Part shown: one piece after another, positions 1-5,979 of the stretch
How positions within the stretch are numbered: position 1 is the stretch's first letter
How the letters are laid out: each line of letters opens with the position of its first letter
NCBI GenBank assembly: GCA_021798675.1
Contig: JAJZGE010000054.1
Coordinates: 1-8,358 of the forward strand
Direction: 5' to 3'
Origin: Pseudomonadota bacterium
GTDB taxonomy: Bacteria; Pseudomonadota; Gammaproteobacteria; Xanthomonadales; Rhodanobacteraceae
DNA length: 8,358 bases
Notes under the pieces: model-generated
Told to the model about the DNA's origin: nothing
The model's input: the letters and a program-made list of their open reading frames with translations, nothing else
Database searches by the model: none
Position numbers and translations under genes: made by a program

Positions 1-1154
1 AACTGCGCGCGTGGCTGATCGCCCTGCGCACGCCTGGCCTCGGTCCGGGCGGTTTGCGCGAGCGGCTGGATGCGACCGGTGGCGACATCGAGGCGGTGCT
101 GGCGCAGCTGCGCCGGGAGCCCGGCAGGCTCGGCGAAGCGGCGCGCAGCTGGCTGCAGCAACCGGCCGCCGCCCGGCTGGACGCCGACCTGGCGTGGCTG
201 GCGCAGCCGCAGCATCGGCTGCTGCGTTGCACCGAGGCGGATTTTCCGCCGCAGCTGGAAAACATCCCGCAGCCGCCAGCGGCCCTGTTCGTTCTGGGCG
301 ACGCCAGCCTGCTGCTGCACCCGCAGGTGGCCATCGTGGGTGCGCGCAGCGCCAGCGGGGCCGGGCTGGCGCATGCCGGCGCGTTTGCCAGGGCGCTGGC
401 GCAGGCCGGTTTTGTCATCACCAGCGGCATGGCCGACGGCATCGACGGCGCCGCCCACGTGGCAGCGCTGGAGGCGGGCGCCGCGACGGTGGCGGTGGTC
501 GGCACCGGCGCGGATCGGGTCTACCCGCGCAAGCATCACGCGCTGGCCGAGCGGATCGCGGCGCACGGCGCGCTGGTCAGCGAATTCCCGCCGGGCACGG
601 CGGCGCGCCCGGATCATTTTCCACGGCGCAACCGGATCATTGCCGGCCTCGCACTGGGCACCCTGGTGATCGAAGCCGGGCTGCAGTCCGGCTCGCTGAT
701 CACGGCGCGGCTGGCTGCCGAACAGGGTCGCGAGGTGTTCGCGCTGCCCGGTTCCATCCATAATCCGCTGGCCCACGGCTGCCATCGGCTGATTCGCGAC
801 GGCGCGCGGCTGGTGGAGAGTCCGGCGGAGATTATCGAGACATTGGTGCCGGCAGCGCGCATGCTGGGTGGCGAACTGGCCGCCCGGCTGCAGGCGCAGG
901 GTACGGACAAGGCGACCGGGCAAGCGCCAGAGCCGGTCCCTTCAAAGCATTCGGGCAGTTCCCGTGGCTGGCAGGGTGATCCGGAATATCAGCGGCTATT
1001 GGCTCTTCTGGGCCATGAATCGGTGACGATGGACGAACTTGTTCGCCGCACCGGGCAATCGGCCGCGGCGCTCTCCTCGATGCTGCTGATGCTCGAACTG
1101 GAGGGGCGGGTCGAGGGGCTGGCGGGCAATCGCTACCAGCGCCTGCCGGACTGA
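1..1154 (+). CDS. dprA: DNA-processing protein DprA (Smf), 5'-truncated by the window edge
   Basis: DprA binds incoming single-stranded DNA in the cytoplasm during natural transformation, protects it and loads RecA. The reading frame is open from base 3 and gives 383 residues to the TGA at 1152-1154. Family proteins are about 360-390 residues, so probably only about 10-15 N-terminal residues lie outside. Residues 1-35 look like the N-terminal helix-hairpin/SAM-like part (RTPGLGPGGL). The Rossmann-like DprA core follows, with VGARSASGAG (112-121), SGMADGIDGAAH (141-152), the basic FPRRNRII (from 206), GSLITARLAAEQGREVFALPG (from 230) and then HGCHRLIRDGA. A low-complexity linker rich in Ser, Pro and Gln (about 285-320) leads to a C-terminal winged-helix domain (about 322-383, ending GRVEGLAGNRYQRLPD). 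Internal TTG or ATG codons near 54-70 are not real starts because homology continues upstream. The smg gene that commonly follows dprA in gammaproteobacteria is absent. Identity is secure; whether the host is transformable cannot be seen here. Confidence 0.97.
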   Translation, partial: LRAWLIALRTPGLGPGGLRERLDATGGDIEAVLAQLRREPGRLGEAARSWLQQPAAARLDADLAWLAQPQHRLLRCTEADFPPQLENIPQPPAALFVLGDASLLLHPQVAIVGARSASGAGLAHAGAFARALAQAGFVITSGMADGIDGAAHVAALEAGAATVAVVGTGADRVYPRKHHALAERIAAHGALVSEFPPGTAARPDHFPRRNRIIAGLALGTLVIEAGLQSGSLITARLAAEQGREVFALPGSIHNPLAHGCHRLIRDGARLVESPAEIIETLVPAARMLGGELAARLQAQGTDKATGQAPEPVPSKHSGSSRGWQGDPEYQRLLALLGHESVTMDELVRRTGQSAAALSSMLLMLELEGRVEGLAGNRYQRLPD

Positions 1155-1156
1155 AG

Positions 1157-1179
1157 GCGGCAGGCCCGGGGCCTGCCGC
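1157..1179 (+). terminator. GC-rich hairpin just after dprA (possible terminator, no U-tract)
   Basis: An almost perfect inverted repeat begins two bases after the dprA stop codon. GCGGCAGGCCC (1157-1167) pairs with GGGCCTGCCGC (1169-1179) around a single central G. A realistic fold is about 9 bp with a 5-base loop. There is no run of T afterwards; the next bases are GCTTGACA. It could be an inefficient intrinsic terminator or an mRNA 3'-end stabiliser that separates dprA from the topA transcript. The structure is seen directly; its function is inferred. Confidence 0.4.
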
Positions 1180-1181
1180 GC

Positions 1182-1218
1182 TTGACAGCCGCGGCCGCGG
1201 CGTGGTTTCAACTATATA
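1182..1218 (+). promoter_or_regulatory. Candidate topA promoter region with unusual 25-bp spacing
   Basis: A perfect TTGACA (1182-1187) lies three bases after the dprA hairpin. The only AT-rich -10-like element nearby is TATATA (1213-1218) within CAACTATATAGG. The gap between them is 25 bp, well over the usual 16-18 bp, and contains the 12-bp palindrome CCGCGGCCGCGG (1189-1200). A correctly spaced alternative -10 (TTTCAA, 1206-1211, 18-bp gap) is a poor match. Either TATATA works without a classical -35, or the poor hexamer is used. Transcription from TATATA would start near 1225 and give a leader of about 45 bases. topA promoters are often supercoiling-sensitive in other bacteria; that is family knowledge, not shown here. 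Confidence 0.4.
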
Positions 1219-1269
1219 GGTGTCCGGTGCTGCACGCGCCGGTGGTTCGCTTCTGGAAATCCCGTATTC

Positions 1270-3798
1270 ATGGCAAAAAACCTGCTCATCGTCGAATCGC
1301 CGGCCAAGGCCAAGACGATCAACAAATATCTTGGCAAGGATTTTCACGTCCTCGCTTCCTACGGCCACGTGCGCGACCTGAAGCCGAAAGAGGGCGCGGT
1401 CGACACCGAGCACGGTTTCACCATGGCCTACGAGGTGATCGAGCGCAACGAGAAGCACGTCGACGCGATCGCCAAGGCGGCCAGGCTGGCCGATGACATC
1501 TATCTGGCGACCGATCTGGATCGCGAGGGCGAGGCGATCAGCTGGCACATCAGCGAGATCCTCAGGGAGCGCGGCCTCACCGAGGGCAAGCGGCTGCATC
1601 GGGTGGTGTTCTCCGAAATCACGCCGAAGGCGATCAAGGCCGCCGTGGCCAACCCGCGCCAGCTTTCGCACGATCTGGTCGACGCCCAGCAGGCGCGCCG
1701 CGCGCTGGATTACCTGGTCGGGTTCAATCTCTCGCCGGTGCTCTGGCGCAAGGTGCAGCGCGGGCTGTCGGCCGGCCGCGTGCAGTCGCCGGCGCTGCGC
1801 ATGATCGTCGAGCGCGAGGAGGAGATCGAGGCGTTCAATGCGCGCGAGTACTGGACCATCGAGGCGCAGCTGAAGCATGCCGACGGCGATTTCACCGCGC
1901 GCCTGAGCAAGCTCAACGGCAAGAAATTCGAACAGTTCGACCTCACCGACGAAGCCGGCGCCATGGCTGCGCGCGAGGCGCTGAAACAGGCCGCGCGCGG
2001 CCGCCTCACCGTCAGCGAGGTCGGTTCGAAGGAGCGCAAGCGGCGTCCGGCGCCCCCGTTCACCACCTCCACCCTGCAGCAGGAGGCCGCGCGCAAGCTC
2101 GGCTTCACCACCAGTCGCACGATGAAGGTGGCGCAAGGCCTGTACGAGGGCGTGGCGCTGGGTGACGAAGGCAACGTCGGCCTGATCACCTACATGCGTA
2201 CCGACTCCACCATGCTCGGCGACGACGCAGTGACCGAGTTGCGTCAGCTGATCGCGCGCGATTTCGGCGCCAAGGCGCTGCCGGATGCGGCGCAGGTCTA
2301 CAAGACCAAGTCGAAGAACGCGCAGGAGGCGCATGAGGCGATCCGTCCGACCTCGGCGATGTACACGCCGAAGGCGGTGGCGGCGTTTCTCAACGACGAC
2401 CAGCGCAAGCTGTACGAATTGATCTGGAAGCGCACGGTCGCCTGCCAGATGATCCATGCCACGCTCAACACCGTCTCGGTCGAGTTCGCCGTGCCGCACA
2501 TGGCCGGCGGTGATGCCTCGTTCCGCGCCAGCGGCACCACCGTGATCGACCCGGGCTTCCTCGCCGTGTACGAAGAAGGCCGCGACCAGAAAAGCGCGGA
2601 GGACGACGACGAGGGCCGCCGCCTGCCGCGCATGCTGGCGGGCGAGCAGGTGCCGCTGCACGAGATCGCCGCCGAGCAGCATTTCACCGAGCCACCGCCG
2701 CGCTATTCCGAGGCGAGCCTGGTCAAGGCGCTGGAGGAGCACGGCATCGGCCGGCCGTCCACCTACGCCAGCATCATCCAGGTGCTGCAGAACCGCGAGT
2801 ACGTGATTCTCGACAGCCGCCGCTTCAAGCCCAGCGACGTCGGCCGCGCGGTCAGCAAGTTCCTGACCCAGCACTTCACCCGCTACGTCGACTATGACTT
2901 CACCGCCAAGATGGAAGACGAGCTGGACGCGGTCAGCCGCGGCGAGGAGGCGTGGGTGCCGCTGATGGAGCGCTTCTGGCTGCCGTTCAAGCAGCAGGTG
3001 GACGAGAAGACCGAGTCGGTCGACCGCAACGAGGCCACCGGCGCGCGCGAGCTGGGCGTCGATCCGAAAACCGGCAAGCCGGTGTCGGTGCGGCTGGGCC
3101 GCTACGGGCCGTTCGCGCAGATTGGCACCAAGGAGGACGAGGACAAGCCCGCGTTCGCCAGCCTGCGTACTGGCCAGAGCATGCACACGATCAGCCTGGC
3201 CGACGCGCTGGAGCTGTTCAAGCTGCCACGCCGGCTGGGTGAGGCGGAAAACGGCGACGCGGTGAGCGTGGGCGTCGGCCGTTTCGGCCCGTTCGTGAAG
3301 CAGGGCAGCACCTATGCCTCGCTCAAGCCGGAGGACGACCCTTACACCATCGAGCTGCCGCGCGCGCTGCAGATCGTGGCCGAGAAGCTGGAGATGCTGG
3401 CAAACCGGCTGATCCTCGATTTCGGCAACGGCGTGCAGGTGTTGAACGGCCGCTACGGTGCCTACATCACCGACGGCGAGAAGAACGCGCGCATTCCGAA
3501 AGAGCAGGAGCCGAAGGAACTGACCGAGGCGCAGTGCCTGGAGCTGCTCGCCGCCGCGCCGGTGCGCAAGGGCCGCTTCGGCAAGAAGACCGCTGCCAAG
3601 AAAGCGGCGGTCAAGAAAGCCGCTGCGCCCAAGGCCGCCGCGAGCAAGACCGCGGCCAGCAAGGCCACCGCGAAGCGGGCGGCGCCGAAGAAAACCGCAG
3701 CCAGCAAGAAGACCGCTGCGCGCAAGACCGCTGCCAAGAAAACGGCCACCAAGAAAGCGGCCAGCGGCAACGCTGCGGCGGCGAAAGCCGGAGCCTGA
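1270..3798 (+). CDS. topA: DNA topoisomerase I (type IA), without zinc fingers and with a Lys/Ala-rich tail
   Basis: This 842-residue type IA topoisomerase relaxes negatively supercoiled DNA by nicking one strand through a 5'-phosphotyrosine link. The N-terminal toprim domain carries E9 and K13 (VESPAKAK) and the acidic triad D82, D84 and E86 in TDLDREGEA. The numbering of E9 and K13 matches E. coli and supports the ATG at 1270. The active-site segment is YMRTDST, with Tyr308 and Arg310. QEAHEAIRPT and HGIGRPSTYASII further mark the family core. The C-terminal part has three topoisomerase repeats with the core GR(Y/F)G(P/A)(F/Y) at about 610-615, 670-675 and 727-732. Instead of the Cys4 zinc fingers of the E. 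coli enzyme, the protein ends in a basic tail (772-842). Only two cysteines occur in the whole protein (in VACQM and EAQCL), so no zinc site is possible. The ribosome binding site is weak (GGAAA about 10 bases upstream). The stop codon abuts the tsaC start. Confidence 0.99.
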   Translation: MAKNLLIVESPAKAKTINKYLGKDFHVLASYGHVRDLKPKEGAVDTEHGFTMAYEVIERNEKHVDAIAKAARLADDIYLATDLDREGEAISWHISEILRERGLTEGKRLHRVVFSEITPKAIKAAVANPRQLSHDLVDAQQARRALDYLVGFNLSPVLWRKVQRGLSAGRVQSPALRMIVEREEEIEAFNAREYWTIEAQLKHADGDFTARLSKLNGKKFEQFDLTDEAGAMAAREALKQAARGRLTVSEVGSKERKRRPAPPFTTSTLQQEAARKLGFTTSRTMKVAQGLYEGVALGDEGNVGLITYMRTDSTMLGDDAVTELRQLIARDFGAKALPDAAQVYKTKSKNAQEAHEAIRPTSAMYTPKAVAAFLNDDQRKLYELIWKRTVACQMIHATLNTVSVEFAVPHMAGGDASFRASGTTVIDPGFLAVYEEGRDQKSAEDDDEGRRLPRMLAGEQVPLHEIAAEQHFTEPPPRYSEASLVKALEEHGIGRPSTYASIIQVLQNREYVILDSRRFKPSDVGRAVSKFLTQHFTRYVDYDFTAKMEDELDAVSRGEEAWVPLMERFWLPFKQQVDEKTESVDRNEATGARELGVDPKTGKPVSVRLGRYGPFAQIGTKEDEDKPAFASLRTGQSMHTISLADALELFKLPRRLGEAENGDAVSVGVGRFGPFVKQGSTYASLKPEDDPYTIELPRALQIVAEKLEMLANRLILDFGNGVQVLNGRYGAYITDGEKNARIPKEQEPKELTEAQCLELLAAAPVRKGRFGKKTAAKKAAVKKAAAPKAAASKTAASKATAKRAAPKKTAASKKTAARKTAAKKTATKKAASGNAAAAKAGA
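3581..3795 (+). repeat. Repetitive Lys/Ala-coding tail of topA
   Basis: This segment encodes TopA residues 771-842. After G771, the 71 residues contain 31 Ala, 20 Lys and 2 Arg, with no acidic residue, built on KKTAA, AAKK and ASK units. It resembles histone-H1-like bacterial tails that bind DNA non-specifically. The DNA is internally repetitive: the 18-mer aagaccgctgccaagaaa occurs at 3586-3603 and 3724-3741, exactly 46 codons apart, and the 16-mer gcaagaagaccgctgc occurs at 3581-3596 and 3704-3719. Recombination or slippage between the copies would change tail length without breaking the frame. Confidence 0.85.
3790..3793 (+). promoter_or_regulatory. Ribosome binding site of tsaC, inside the end of topA
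   Basis: GGAG lies five bases before the GTG at 3799, within the last topA codons. The topA stop TGA (3796-3798) and the GTG are directly adjacent. This supports the GTG as the true start and suggests that ribosomes ending topA can restart on tsaC. Confidence 0.65.
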
Positions 3799-4371
3799 GT
3801 GCTGCAGCATTTCACCCTCGCCGGGCTCGATGCCGCCGCTGCCCTGCTGCGCCGGGGCGGCGTGCTGGCCTATCCGACCGAAGCGGTCTTTGGTCTTGGC
3901 TGCGACCCGCATGACGAGGCGGCATTCCGGCGGCTGTTCGCCCTCAAGCAGCGTCCGCCAACGCAGGGCGTGCTGCTGATCGGCGCCGACTTCGCGCAGC
4001 TGGCCCCCTACATCGACCTCGCGGCGGTGCCGCCGCAGGTGCTGCAGCAAGTGCAGGCGAGCTGGCCGGGACCGCATACCTGGGTGTTTCCGCGCGCGAC
4101 TGACGTGCCGGCATGGGTCGCCGGCGCACACACGGGCGTCGCAGTGCGCGTCACCGCGCATGCGCCGGCCGCCATGCTGTGCCGGGCGTTCGGCGGCGCG
4201 CTGGTCTCGACCAGCGCCAATCCGCACGGCCAGCCGCCGGCGCGCACGGCGCAGGCGGTGGTGGCCAGCTTCGGCGATGCACTGGATGGCCTGCTGGACG
4301 CCCCGCTGGGTGGCTACGCCGCGCCCACGCCGATCCGCGACGCGCTCTCGGGCGCCATCGTCCGCGGCTGA
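3799..4371 (+). CDS. tsaC: Threonylcarbamoyl-AMP synthase TsaC (YrdC family)
   Basis: TsaC makes L-threonylcarbamoyladenylate from threonine, bicarbonate and ATP. This is the first step of the N6-threonylcarbamoyl modification (t6A) at A37 of ANN-decoding tRNAs; TsaB/TsaD/TsaE then transfer the group. The 190-residue length equals the E. coli enzyme and corresponds to a single YrdC domain with no Sua5 C-terminal extension. Visible motifs are GGVLAYPTEAVFGLGCDP (20-37), LKQRPPTQGVLLI with K50 and R52, SWPGPHTWVFP, VAVRVTAH and STSANPHGQPPARTA with S139 and N141. These give the K-R-S-N residue set of the family. The GTG start is supported by the GGAG site and by the alignment of K50/R52 with E. 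coli numbering. The gene is fused end to end with topA in one probable transcript. E. coli has a comparable neighbourhood (dprA-smg-yrdD-tsaC), so the context also fits. Nothing appears broken. Confidence 0.96.
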   Translation: MLQHFTLAGLDAAAALLRRGGVLAYPTEAVFGLGCDPHDEAAFRRLFALKQRPPTQGVLLIGADFAQLAPYIDLAAVPPQVLQQVQASWPGPHTWVFPRATDVPAWVAGAHTGVAVRVTAHAPAAMLCRAFGGALVSTSANPHGQPPARTAQAVVASFGDALDGLLDAPLGGYAAPTPIRDALSGAIVRG

Positions 4372-4515
4372 CGATGGGAAACACCGCCCGCCCGCGGTCA
4401 CCCCGGCCAGGCGCAACGCTGCCGGATGGCCCTGGCACAGCCTTCACGCGGGCGTTCATCGGCGCCTGCGATGCTGCCTGGCAACGCGGCTGATCAACGA
4501 CATCCGGGAGACGGC
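4372..4515 (+). other. 144-bp gap between tsaC and the ligase, no convincing gene
   Basis: No strong promoter, terminator with a U-tract or coding region can be supported here. A 39-codon frame (ATG 4374, stop 4491-4493) exists, but its second and third codon positions are about equally G+C rich, unlike the neighbouring genes. An upstream in-frame ATG at 4426 for the next gene lacks a ribosome binding site. The segment ends with the ligase ribosome binding site. It may simply be a leader or spacer within one transcript. Confidence 0.5.
4506..4510 (+). promoter_or_regulatory. Ribosome binding site that decides the ligase start
   Basis: GGGAG sits five bases before GTG 4516. This is the best Shine-Dalgarno match in the region and favours GTG 4516 over the in-frame ATG at 4426, which has none. 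Confidence 0.75.
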
Positions 4516-5889
4516 GTGGCCATCGTTTACGACACCTATCAGCGCGAGGCGCCCCAGCGGCTGCCGCTGCTGAGCGCGAACGATCCGCAGCGGGTGGTGG
4601 CATGGCACGCGGGCAGGGCCGTCAGCGCGGCGCAGTTCATGGCCGACGTGCATGCCGTGGCAGAGACGCTGCCGGCGGCGCCCAGCGCGGTGAACCTGTG
4701 CGAAAACCGCTACGCGTTTCTGGTCGCGTTCTGCGCCATCGCGTTGCGCGGCCAGGTCAGCCTGCTGCCGTCCTCACGCGCGCCGCAGGCGGTGGACGAG
4801 GTGATGCAGGCGCACCCCGGCTGCTACGCGCTGGGCGAGCTGCCGCTGGAGCCGGCGCCGCGCGGTTATCTGCAGCTGCCGGCCTTGGACGCCGCGCGAC
4901 CGTTCGCAGCCCCGTCGGCGTGGCCGCTGATTGCGGGCGAACAGGTGGTGGCGATCGGCTATACCTCCGGCTCTACCGGCGTGCCCAGCGCCAATCTGAA
5001 AACCTGGCGCAGCTTCCACGCCAGCAACGCGGGCAACCTGGCGATGCTGCAGGCGGTGGTCGGCACGCACTTCACGGTGGTCACCACGGTGCCGCCGCAG
5101 CACATGTACGGCATGGAGATGTCGGTGCTGCTGCCGCTGCTGGGCGGCATCGGCGTGCATGCCGGACGTCCGTTCCTGCCGGCCGATGTGGCTGCCGCAC
5201 TGGCCGAGGTGCCGGCGCCGCGCGTGCTGGTGACCACGCCGGTACACCTGCGCGCACTGGTCGAGTCCGGCATCGGGCTGCCGCCGATTGCCGCCATGCT
5301 GTCGGCCACCGCACCGCTGTCGCCGGAGCTGGCGTGCGAGGCGGAGCGGCGCTTCGCGGCACCGCTGCTGGAAGTGTTCGGTTCCACCGAGACCTGCGTG
5401 TTCGCCAGCCGTCGCGCCGCGAGCGAAGCGGACTGGACGCTGTTCGAAGGCGTCGTCCTGCATCCGCAGCCGGACGGCACCGCGGTCGAGGCGCCGCAGC
5501 TGACCGCCGCAGTCACGCTGGCCGACATCGTCAGCCTGTCCGACGGCGGGCGCCGGTTCCGCCTGCGTGGCCGCCACGCCGACATGCTGGAGATCGCCGG
5601 CAAGCGCGCCTCGATCGCCGACCTCACCCGCCGCCTGCTGGCGATACCCGGCGTGCGGGACGGCGTGGTGCTGCAGCTCGATGACGGCGATGCGCTGGGC
5701 GTGCACCGGATCGCCGCGCTGGCGGTGGCACCGGGGCTGGACGAGCACGCGATCCTCGATGCCCTGCGCCGCGCGATCGATCCGCTGTTCCTGCCGCGTC
5801 CGCTGCGGCTGGTTGACGCGCTGCCGCGCAACGAGACCGGCAAGCTGCCGCGCGCGGCGCTGCTCGAGCTGCTGCGCCATCCCGTCTGA
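4516..5889 (+). CDS. Adenylate-forming acyl/aryl ligase, aryl polyene (XanA2/ApeH) type
   Basis: This 457-residue soluble protein belongs to the AMP-binding (ANL) superfamily, which activates a carboxylic acid as its adenylate and passes it to CoA or an acyl carrier protein. The A3 loop is YTSGSTGVPSANLK (149-162); the usual PKG is replaced by PSAN. The segment TVPPQHMYGME (His196, Tyr198) is, as I recall, typical of ligases in aryl polyene and xanthomonadin clusters. FGSTETC (288-294, Glu292) is motif A5, ADIVSL (Asp337) is the A7 equivalent, RLRGRHADMLEIAGK (350-363) is A8, and PRNETGK with Lys443 is the A10 catalytic lysine. All key positions are present, so it should be active. At 457 residues it is shorter than typical acyl-CoA synthetases (over 500). 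In pigment clusters such enzymes load a hydroxybenzoate-type starter on an acyl carrier protein. Here no carrier protein, ketosynthase or other pigment gene is in view, so the substrate is unknown. The GTG start is chosen because of the GGGAG site. Confidence 0.85.
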   Translation: MAIVYDTYQREAPQRLPLLSANDPQRVVAWHAGRAVSAAQFMADVHAVAETLPAAPSAVNLCENRYAFLVAFCAIALRGQVSLLPSSRAPQAVDEVMQAHPGCYALGELPLEPAPRGYLQLPALDAARPFAAPSAWPLIAGEQVVAIGYTSGSTGVPSANLKTWRSFHASNAGNLAMLQAVVGTHFTVVTTVPPQHMYGMEMSVLLPLLGGIGVHAGRPFLPADVAAALAEVPAPRVLVTTPVHLRALVESGIGLPPIAAMLSATAPLSPELACEAERRFAAPLLEVFGSTETCVFASRRAASEADWTLFEGVVLHPQPDGTAVEAPQLTAAVTLADIVSLSDGGRRFRLRGRHADMLEIAGKRASIADLTRRLLAIPGVRDGVVLQLDDGDALGVHRIAALAVAPGLDEHAILDALRRAIDPLFLPRPLRLVDALPRNETGKLPRAALLELLRHPV

Positions 5890-5928
5890 GCGGGTCCGCT
5901 GCGGCCACCGGCTGCGCGTGTGCTGCCC

Positions 5929-5934
5929 TACAAT
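5929..5934 (+). promoter_or_regulatory. Putative purD promoter -10 element
   Basis: TACAAT (5929-5934) within CCTACAATGCGCGC is a five-of-six match to the -10 consensus and lies 45 bases upstream of the purD ATG. The predicted start of transcription is near 5941. No good -35 hexamer lies 16-18 bp upstream; that position reads CACCGG. A weak hairpin (GCGGCC at 5901-5906 with GGCTGC at 5910-5915, one G-U pair) overlaps the -35 area. CTACAAT followed by GCGC is, as I recall, a common promoter pattern in Xanthomonadaceae. Confidence 0.45.
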
Positions 5935-5965
5935 GCGCGCGGCGCCGTCGCGCGCCCACACTGGC

Positions 5966-5971
5966 AGGGGA
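5966..5971 (+). promoter_or_regulatory. Ribosome binding site of purD
   Basis: AGGGGA lies eight bases before ATG 5980. It selects this ATG over the upstream in-frame GTG at 5920, which would add 20 residues not expected in PurD and would overlap the -10 element. Confidence 0.75.
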
Positions 5972-5979
5972 AAGCAGGC

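Noticed and set aside
11..763. Forward-strand frames overlapping dprA in other phases
   Set aside because: Translations are Ala/Arg/Gly-rich out-of-frame products; DprA motifs run continuously in the phase beginning at base 3.
1191..1198. GCGGCCGC palindrome considered as a protein-binding site
   Set aside because: Palindromes of this composition are common by chance in such G+C-rich DNA. I kept it only as part of the topA spacer observation.
832..4416. A reverse-strand open frame of about 1190 codons opposite topA and tsaC
   Set aside because: It is codon-aligned with topA and tsaC, where reverse stops would need the rare forward codons TTA, CTA or TCA. High G+C codon use explains its openness. 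The translation is low-complexity, Arg/Leu/His-rich and resembles no family.
4374..4493. A 39-codon frame right after tsaC
   Set aside because: No ribosome binding site distinct from the tsaC end, no recognisable product, and G+C is similar at second and third codon positions, unlike real genes here. It remains only a remote possibility.
4426..4515. Upstream ATG extension of the ligase gene
   Set aside because: The extra 30 residues look random and the ATG has no Shine-Dalgarno sequence, whereas GTG 4516 has GGGAG at ideal distance.
5920..5979. Upstream GTG extension of purD
   Set aside because: It would add 20 residues before the normal MKVLVIGSGGREHA start and would place the -10-like TACAAT inside the coding region.
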